Source of the DNA: Rhodococcus sp. IITR03 | GTDB taxonomy: Bacteria > Actinomycetota > Actinomycetes > Mycobacteriales > Mycobacteriaceae | Direction of reading: 5' to 3' | DNA length: 6,838 bases | Assembly: GCA_001017865.1 (NCBI GenBank) | Contig: LATQ01000001.1 | Span: 1,358,008 to 1,364,845 of the forward strand | In this document: piece after piece, positions 1 through 6,838 of the stretch | Layout of the letters: each line of letters begins with the position of its first letter | Numbering within the stretch: the stretch's first letter is position 1 | Program-made: the position numbers and the translations under genes | The notes under the pieces: model-generated | Seen by the model: the letters and a program-made list of their open reading frames with translations, nothing else | What the model was told of the DNA's origin: nothing | The model's database searches: none

Positions 1-621
1 CCTCGGGAGCGGGAGCAGGAGCTTCGGGCGCGGCGGGGCCTCCGCGCCGGCAAGATTCGGTTCGGGGCCGGGACGCGGCGTCAGCAGCACCTGCACCGCA
101 CGCGTGGCACCGACGTAGATCGGCTCCGTGCCCGTGCGTCCTTCGGCGGTGGCGTCGTCGGCGCGCGTCTCGATCGGCTCGGTCGCGGTCCAGGGACCCC
201 AGCTGCCGTCGTCCTTCTGCGCGCGGATGAGCGCGTCGGTGGCGGCGACGTCCTCGGCGGCGAGCGCGACGAGGCTGAACGGGGTGTCGCGGGTGAGTTC
301 CTTGACGGTCGCACCGACGCGCTGGACGAGTCCGCCGTTCGGGTCGGGAGCAGTCGTGATCTGCGGGAGGCCGTCGACGATTTCCTTCAGGCTGAGGTCC
401 GGCAGGTTGAGACCGGTCAGTTCCTCGAGCGGGATGATCAGGTCGGGCACCGAGGCGAGCACGACTTCCGCGATATCGGGTGCCACTGCCTCGACGGTGT
501 CGTTGGCATTCCGGATCTCGGGAGCGGTGCTGGTCAGCCCGGTGACGGCGAAGGGCGTCGCGACGGCCAGGGCGGCGACGGCACCCAGGACGATCGACGG
601 CTTGGGGCGGCGATGCGGCAC
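1..621 (-). CDS. Secreted peptidoglycan-recognition (PGRP/amidase-family) protein, N-terminal part
   Basis: The gene runs off the left edge; 207 codons are visible. It starts at a GTG (621-619) with GGGAG nine bases upstream (CTCCC at 631-635 on the plus strand). The N-terminus is basic (PHRRPKPS) followed by a hydrophobic stretch at about residues 9-27, so an exported protein is expected. At about residues 140-180 are SWGPWTATEP and GTEPIYVGATRAVQVLLT. These are characteristic of the N-terminal region of actinobacterial PGRP/N-acetylmuramoyl-L-alanine amidase proteins such as Rv3811; the amidase domain itself would lie beyond the edge and is not seen. After about residue 193 the reading frame gives an odd Lys/Leu/Arg-containing tail, while the neighbouring frame gives an Ala/Pro/Glu linker (GPAAPEAPAPAPE), so one base is probably missing near 36-42. 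The gene is divergent from the SpoIID-domain gene and shares its upstream region. Family is fairly sure; enzymatic activity cannot be judged. Confidence 0.8.
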   Translation of the reverse strand, partial: MPHRRPKPSIVLGAVAALAVATPFAVTGLTSTAPEIRNANDTVEAVAPDIAEVVLASVPDLIIPLEELTGLNLPDLSLKEIVDGLPQITTAPDPNGGLVQRVGATVKELTRDTPFSLVALAAEDVAATDALIRAQKDDGSWGPWTATEPIETRADDATAEGRTGTEPIYVGATRAVQVLLTPRPGPEPNLAGAEAPPRPKLLLPLPR

Positions 622-720
622 TGTTTGCTACTCCCTGTCGTTGGTGCTCCAGCGGACGGTTCCGACTTCGGATCGTCCCTTACGTGTCGCTTCCGTAGTC
701 CGGTTCGGACACGAAAGTTC

Positions 721-788
721 TGTAACTCGTGATTCTTGTGTTGCTTCTGTGACATTTGTTGCCTAGCTCCGTCACTCTTGTCACACTA
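721..788. promoter_or_regulatory. 9-bp-spaced TGTnnC / GTCAC direct repeats between divergent envelope genes
   Basis: TGTAAC (721), TGTTGC (739), TGTGAC (748) and TGTTGC (757) fall on a 9-base step, with a degenerate TGATTC at 730. A second pair, GTCACTCTT (771-779) and GTCACACTA (780-788), repeats with the same 9-base step. From memory, the mycobacterial response regulator MtrA recognises loose tandem 9-mers of the form GTCACAgcg and controls peptidoglycan-hydrolase genes, so an MtrA-like site controlling both flanking genes is a reasonable inference. No binding evidence is available from sequence alone. The rest of the 622-894 gap holds short dyads, GTCCG-GTT-CGGAC at 698-710 and TCCGA-CT-TCGGA at 661-672, and no gene that I can support. 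Confidence 0.45.
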
Positions 789-806
789 GACGCAGCAAAC
801 CTTAAG

Positions 807-848
807 CCTCAACCTGAGCTTGAGGATCGGTCGAAATTGTCCGATATC
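807..848 (+). promoter_or_regulatory. Candidate promoter with overlapping inverted repeat for the SpoIID-domain gene
   Basis: TTGAGG at 820-825 and GATATC at 843-848 are separated by 17 bases, giving a plausible -35/-10 pair and a leader of roughly 40 bases before the ATG at 895. The -35 hexamer is also the right arm of an inverted repeat, CCTCAA (807-812) / TTGAGG (820-825), with a 7-base spacer, so a repressor or activator could act here. This assignment rests on consensus resemblance only. Confidence 0.35.
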
Positions 849-894
849 GCGGATCACGAGTTCGCGCCCAGAGCGACAACGAGGGAGCAACGTC

Positions 895-2450
895 ATGTCA
901 CGACAGTCCATCGGGCGCAGAGGCAAGATCCGGAGGCGGCGCATCATCCTCGGCAGGCCGTTGCGCAACGGATGGCGTCCCTCCGTCGCCCGTGCTGCCG
1001 CGATCGGGGTCGCTCCCGCGCTGCTCGTCGGAGCCGGCGTCGGCGCGCTCGTCCAGAGCAACCAGTCGGCACCGGGTGTCGTGCAAGCGGTTTCGGCCGA
1101 CACGCCCTTCACGTTCAGCGGCTTCGGTCACGGCCACGGTCGCGGCATGGGGCAGTGGGGTGCCTACGCTACGCCCAGGACGGATGGACCGCCGAACGGA
1201 TCATCGGCCATTACTACGGCGGCACCGAACTCGGCACGGTCGACGACGCGATGATCGCGGTCCGTCTCATGGCGCGCGACGACCACACCCTCGACGTCTA
1301 CTCCGACACCGGCATGATCGTCGCCGGTAAGCAGCTCGCGCCCGGCGAGGCCGCGCACCTGACACCCACCCCGGACGGCGGTGCGAACGTCGTCGTCACC
1401 GAGGCTGCAGCGGCGACGTGCTGTGGCAGGCCGCCACCGACCTGCGTGGGTCGACCCATCGACCTCGCCGAGGACCGTCCCGCGAACGAGCACCTCACGA
1501 TGTGCTCGGACGACAAGACCTACCGCGGCGCCCTCGGCGTGGTGCTCGACGGCCCCGCCCCGCGCACCGTCAACCGTCTCCACGTCGAGGACTACCTGCG
1601 CAGCGTCGTCCCCGCCGAGGCGCTGCCCGGCTGGGCCGACACCGGTGGTGCCGAGGCGCTGAGGGCGCAGGCCATCGCCGCGCGGTCCTACGCCCTCGCC
1701 GAGAAGCGTCACGAGAAGTGGCAGACCTGCGACACCACGGACTGCCAGGTCTACGGCGGGTCGGGCGTCGAGGATCCGCGCACGGACGACGGGGTGCGCA
1801 CCACCCGCGGAACCGTCCTGATGAAGAACGGCGAGGTCGTGCGCAGCGAGTTCTCCGCCTCCACCGGTGGCTACTCGGCCGGCGGCACCTTCCCGCCCGT
1901 CGAGGACGAGGGCGACAAGGTCGCCCCGAACCGTGAATGGGCCAAGACCTTCACCGCGGCCGAGATCGGCAGCAAGTTCGGCGTCGGCGACCTCCAAGCC
2001 TTCGAGGTGCTCTCCCGCAACAATCTCGGCCCCGAGGGTGGCCGCGTGACCCGGGTCCGTGTGGTCGGCTCCGACCGCACCATCGAGACGACGGGCGCCG
2101 AGGCGCGGACCAAGCTGGGACTGCGTTCCGACTGGTTCACCGTCAAGGAAGGCGTCGACGAGGACGCCCCAGAGGTCACTCCGGCACCCGAACCCGGCCC
2201 GGAGACCGGCACCGATCCCTTCGGCAGCGGCACCGGCACCTCGCCCATCGAGCAGGCCTATCTGGACCTCGGCGGCGTCGACAGCGTGCTCGGCTCGCCC
2301 ATCGGCCCCGAGCTGATGCTGCCCGACGAGATCGGCAAGTTCCGGATCTTCACCGGCGGCGCGATCGTGTGGACACCGGACCTCGGTGCGCAGGTCATCG
2401 ATGCGAGCTTCCTGAAGGACTGGTTCCCGAGCACGGGTAGCGCCGAGTAA
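895..2450 (+). CDS. Secreted SpoIID/LytB-domain protein with C-terminal LGFP repeat (four apparent frameshifts)
   Basis: The start is ATG 895 with GAGGGAG at 881-887; restoring four missing bases gives about 519 residues ending at TAA 2448-2450. The N-terminus is very Arg-rich (residues 8-33), followed by a hydrophobic export segment at about 34-53. Next comes a GHGRGMGQWGAY motif and, after a frameshift, YAQDGWTAERIIGHYYGGT, a SpoIID-family signature. The SpoIID core follows (1510-2130): LRSVVPAEALPGW contains the Glu that corresponds to the catalytic residue of SpoIID lytic transglycosylases, then EALRAQAIAARSYAL, CDTTDCQVYGG and FSASTGGYSAGG. The C-terminus has one LGFP-type repeat (LGGVDSVLGSPIG...FTGGAIVWTPDLGAQVI), a cell-wall-binding module of mycolata. 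The likely role is cleavage or binding of peptidoglycan glycan strands outside the membrane. Frame breaks are at 1166-1170, 1403-1406, 1445-1450 and 1455-1457; each is explained by one lost base and the last three restore the frame. Family is sure; substrate is inferred. Confidence 0.85.
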
Positions 2451-2467
2451 CCCGGCGGCACATCCCG

Positions 2468-2502
2468 ACCGGCCGGTCGCCCGAACAGGGCGGCCGGCCG
2501 GT
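2468..2502 (+). terminator. Strong GC hairpin after the SpoIID-domain gene
   Basis: ACCGGCCGG (2468-2476) plus TCGCCC pairs with GGGCGG plus CCGGCCGGT (2494-2502), giving a 15-bp stem with one G-U pair and a GAACA loop. It begins 18 bases after the stop codon. There is no T-run, which is common for actinobacterial terminators. It probably ends the upstream transcript and insulates the MerR gene. Confidence 0.65.
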
Positions 2503-2529
2503 GGCGTTCCGGCACCCCGACGACGAGTG

Positions 2530-2566
2530 TTGACATTGACGCAACGTCAAGATGCACGCTGGTCAT
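2530..2566 (+). promoter_or_regulatory. MerR-type operator/promoter of the TipA-like regulator gene
   Basis: TTGACG-CAA-CGTCAA is a perfect 6-bp inverted repeat at 2536-2550, immediately preceded by TTGACA (2530-2535). MerR-family regulators typically bind a dyad in the stretched spacer between -35 and -10 and control their own gene. If TTGACG (2536-2541) is the -35, a weak -10-like GGTCAT lies 19 bases further on (2561-2566), the elongated spacing expected for this family. The dyad is seen directly; the promoter assignment, especially the -10, is inference. Confidence 0.55.
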
Positions 2567-2589
2567 AGCCGGAAAGAAGGAGGTGGCAC

Positions 2590-4683
<2,094 letters not shown>

Positions 4684-4687
<4 letters not shown>

Positions 4688-6579
4688 GTGCTTCCGCTGC
4701 GGAGCAGGACGACCTGCTCGGGCGTCGCTGCTGCAGCGCATCATCCTGCCGCGACCGGGCGAGCCGCTCGACGTGCGCACGCTCTACCTCGAGGAATCGC
4801 CCACCAACGCGCGTCGCGCCCACGCGACGAGCCGGACGACGCTGGCGATCGGCGCGGAGTCCGAGGTGTCGCTGTGCACCTACTTCAACGCCTTCCCGGC
4901 GAGCTACTGGCGTCGCTGGAGCACGCTCGGTTCGGTGGTGCTGCGTCTCGAGCTCACCGGCCACGGCCGCGTCGACCTGTACCGCAGCAAGGCCGACTCG
5001 AGCCGCATCCACGTCACCGGCCGTGAGTTCCGCGGCGACGGGGTGATCGTCGAGATCGACACCGACCTCGGTCCGTTCGAGGACGGTGGCTGGCTGTGGT
5101 TCGACGTCACCACCGACAGCGACGTCACCCTGCACGCCGCCGGCTGGTACGCACCCGTCGAGGCGCCCGGACGCGGCTCGGTCGCCGTGGGCATCCCGAC
5201 CTTCAACCGTCCCGCCGACTGCGTGAAGGCGCTGCGTGCGCTCGCGTCCGACCCGCTGGTGATGAACGTCGTCGACGCCGTCATCATCCCGGACCAGGCA
5301 CCCGCAAGGTGAAGGACGAGGCCGACTTCGCGGAGGCCGCCGAACCCTTCGGTGATCGCCTCGTCATCCACGACCAGGGCAATCTCGGTGGCTCGGGTGG
5401 TTACAGCCGCATCATGTACGAGGCGCTGAAGACCACCTCCAGTCCCTACATCCTGTTCATGGACGACGACATCGAGATCGAGCCCGACTCGATCCTGCGC
5501 GCCCTCGCCCTGTCGCGGTTCGCGCGGACCCCGATGCTCGTCGGCGGCAGATGCTCAACCTGCAGGAACGCAGCCACCTGCACACCATGGGCGAGGTCAT
5601 CCACCGCGCGAACTTCATGTGGGGTGCCGCCCCGAACGTCGAGTACGACCACGACTTCTCCACCAAACCGCTGCGCGACCGGGAGAACTCGAAGCTCCTG
5701 CACCGCCGCATCGACGTCGACTTCAACGGCTGGTGGATGTGCATGATCCCGCGCGTCGTCGCGGAGGAGATCGGTCAGCCCCTGCCGCTGTTCATCAAGT
5801 GGGACGACGCCGAGTACGGCCTGCGGGCCCGCGAGGCCGGCTACCCGACGGTGACGATGCCGGGCGCCGCGATCTGGCACATGGCGTGGAGCGACAAGGA
5901 CGACGCCATCGACTGGCAGGCGTACTTCCACCTGCGCAACCGGCTCGTCGTGGCCGCGCTGCACCAGCACGGCGACCCCAAGTCGATGGTGCTCGACACC
6001 ATCAAGGCCACGATCAAGCACCTCGTGTGCCTCGAGTACTCGACGGTCGCGATCCAGAACAAGGCCATCGAGGACTTCCTCGCCGGCCCGGAGAACCTGT
6101 TCGACCTGCTGCCGCGCGCCCTCGGCGAGGTGCACGCGCTGCGGAAGAACTTCCCCGACGCGGTGGTGCTGCCGTCGTCGACCGAACTGCCGATGGCATC
6201 CGGCGCCGAGGTCGGCGCCGTGGGACTGCCCGAGGGTGCGGTCGCGAAGGTCAAGCGTCTGGCCAAGGGCGCGCTGCACAATCTGCGTCCCGAGAACCGC
6301 GAGCACCACGAGCGGCCCCAGCTGAACGTGCCGACCATCGACGCGCGGTGGTTCCTGCTCTCGCAGGTCGACGGCGTGACGGTCACCACGGCGGACGGTC
6401 GGGGTGTCGTCTACCGTAAGCGCGATCGTGCGCAGGCCCAGGCCCTGCTCACGGAGGCGCTCCGGTTGCGACGCGAACTCGCGCGCCGGTTCCCCGAGAT
6501 GAAGAAGCGGTACCGGGACGCGGTTCCCGCCCTGACCAGCAAGGAGGAGTGGGAGCGTGTCTTCGGTATCGGCAACTGA
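4684..6579 (+). CDS. glfT2: Galactofuranosyltransferase GlfT2 (three apparent frameshifts)
   Basis: GlfT2 is the processive enzyme that extends the arabinogalactan galactan with alternating beta-1,5 and beta-1,6 galactofuranose on the decaprenyl-diphosphate linker at the inner membrane face. Rejoined across three single-base losses it has about 632 residues from GTG 4684; the M. tuberculosis protein has 637. Pieces in order: an N-terminal beta-rich region (LLQRIILPRPGEPLDVRTLY, FNAFPASYWRRW, GPFEDGGWLWFDVTTD), then the GT-A domain with VAVGIPTFNRPADC, LGGSGGYSRIMYEAL and the metal-binding DDD in LFMDDDIEIEPDS. Next come GWWMCMIPR, IKWDDAEYGLR with the catalytic Asp, and GAAIWHMAWSDKDDAIDWQA with the metal-ligand His, then a helical C-terminal region. 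Breaks fall at 4720-4724 (GGG), 5297-5299 (GG) and 5546-5549 (GGC). All key residues survive, and the family is essential in mycobacteria, so errors in the sequence are more likely than a dead gene. The start could instead be GTG 4631. Confidence 0.93.
6541..6547 (+). promoter_or_regulatory. Shine-Dalgarno for the PAP2 gene inside the glfT2 3' end
   Basis: AAGGAGG lies nine bases before GTG 6557 and within the last codons of glfT2. It decides the start of the downstream gene and indicates translation of the overlapping gene from the same mRNA. Confidence 0.7.
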
Positions 6580-6838
6580 CAGCAGCGCTGCGTCCACGGC
6601 CGCAGACGGTGTGACCGCAGACAGTGTGACCGCAGACGGTGCGGCCGCACGTCATTGGAGAAGTACCGACACCGAGGTCCGGATCCTGCAGACCGTCCAG
6701 GCGACCGCAGGTGCGGTGCCCGCCGCGACGAAGATCGCCCGCGGCATGTCGCACTTCGGTGAGCACGCTCTCGGCTGGATCGCGATCGGCGCCGCCGGGC
6801 GCCCTCGTCGACGGCCCCCCGTCGCCCGCAAGTGGGCG
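6557..6838 (+). CDS. PAP2-family phosphatase (Rv3807c-like), N-terminal part
   Basis: The gene begins at GTG 6557, overlaps glfT2 by 23 bases and runs off the right edge; 94 codons are visible. The first 35 or so residues are low-complexity Ala/Ser/Thr/Asp and include a three-unit repeat (ADGVT, ADSVT, ADGAA). From about residue 40 the sequence EVRILQTVQATAGAVPAATK and then GMSHFGEHALGWIAIGAAG fit the N-terminal region of the PAP2 protein next to glfT2 in mycobacteria, assigned as the decaprenylphosphoryl-5-phosphoribose phosphatase for arabinan precursor synthesis. The PAP2 catalytic motifs lie beyond the edge, so the assignment rests on this short match and gene order. After GAAG (6797) the neighbouring frame reads ALVDGP, which fits the family better, and the original frame resumes near 6818, so there may be two more base errors here. 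Confidence 0.7.
   Translation, partial: MSSVSATDSSAASTAADGVTADSVTADGAAARHWRSTDTEVRILQTVQATAGAVPAATKIARGMSHFGEHALGWIAIGAAGRPRRRPPVARKWA
6602..6646 (+). repeat. Three tandem 15-bp units at the PAP2 protein N-terminus
   Basis: GCAGACGGTGTGACC (6602-6616), GCAGACAGTGTGACC (6617-6631) and GCAGACGGTGCGGCC (6632-6646) are in frame and encode ADGVT, ADSVT and ADGAA. The first two differ at one base and the third has drifted. The repeat lies before the conserved part of the protein, so copy number could vary without loss of function. Confidence 0.75.

Noticed and set aside
128..766. Plus-strand open frame of 212 codons antisense to the PGRP gene
   Set aside because: Its product is Ser/Val/Arg-rich low complexity with no family resemblance, and the minus strand carries recognisable PGRP-family motifs.
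756..1166. In-frame upstream part of the long plus-strand frame that ends at 2450
   Set aside because: It is out of frame with the real N-terminus (Arg-rich plus export segment from ATG 895) and joins the gene only because a base is missing near 1168.
1164..1997. Minus-strand open frame of 277 codons opposite the SpoIID-domain gene
   Set aside because: No recognisable motifs and repetitive Gly/Val/Asp composition; the SpoIID core lies on the other strand.
5297..5551. Programmed ribosomal frameshifting in glfT2
   Set aside because: Several different sites, no slippery heptamer and no conserved precedent in GlfT2; single-base losses of the same kind occur in an unrelated neighbouring gene.
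5446..6597. Minus-strand open frame of 383 codons opposite glfT2
   Set aside because: Same high-GC antisense shadow; the plus strand encodes conserved catalytic motifs.
6602..6646. CRISPR-like or mobile-element repeat
   Set aside because: The units are contiguous 15-mers in coding frame without spacers, and no transposase, integrase or terminal repeats are seen anywhere in the window.

Overview
The window is high-GC DNA with the codon use of an actinomycete. Its genes build or remodel the mycolyl-arabinogalactan-peptidoglycan envelope of the Mycobacteriales. A galactan gene pair, glf-glfT2, followed by a PAP2-type phosphatase matches the order of Rv3809c-Rv3808c-Rv3807c in Mycobacterium tuberculosis. 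The protein sequences and the SpoIID/LGFP and PGRP-type neighbours look most like Rhodococcus or a close relative. The genus is inferred from memory of family sequences, not from a search.

Layout. On the minus strand at the left edge is the N-terminal part of a secreted peptidoglycan-recognition (Rv3811-like amidase family) protein (1-621). A 273-base divergent intergenic region follows (622-894) and carries a run of 9-bp-spaced TGTnnC/GTCAC repeats that looks like a response-regulator target. On the plus strand come a secreted SpoIID/LytB-domain protein with a C-terminal LGFP repeat (895-2450), a strong hairpin (2468-2502), a TipA-like MerR regulator with its own palindromic operator (2530-3342), a second hairpin (3352-3377), then glf (3414-4634), glfT2 (4684-6579) and the start of the PAP2-family phosphatase gene (6557 to the edge). 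The last three appear to form an operon: glf and glfT2 nearly touch, and glfT2 overlaps the PAP2 gene by 23 bases.

How they work together. Glf makes UDP-galactofuranose, GlfT2 polymerises it onto the decaprenyl-linked linker, and the PAP2 protein probably serves decaprenylphosphoryl-arabinose supply. The PGRP and SpoIID proteins act outside the membrane on peptidoglycan. The MerR gene sits between the two groups with its own signals and may be a passenger.

Sequence quality matters here. The SpoIID gene and glfT2 are each broken into several frames by apparent single-base losses, mostly in short G or C runs, although the translated pieces join into normal full-length family members. The edge genes show signs of the same. 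This points to uncorrected sequencing or assembly deletions rather than real pseudogenes. glf and the MerR gene read cleanly. The most interesting biological signal is an internal Shine-Dalgarno plus GTG exactly at the coiled-coil/TipAS boundary of the MerR gene, which would allow a separate ligand-binding TipAS-like protein, as in the classical tipA gene.
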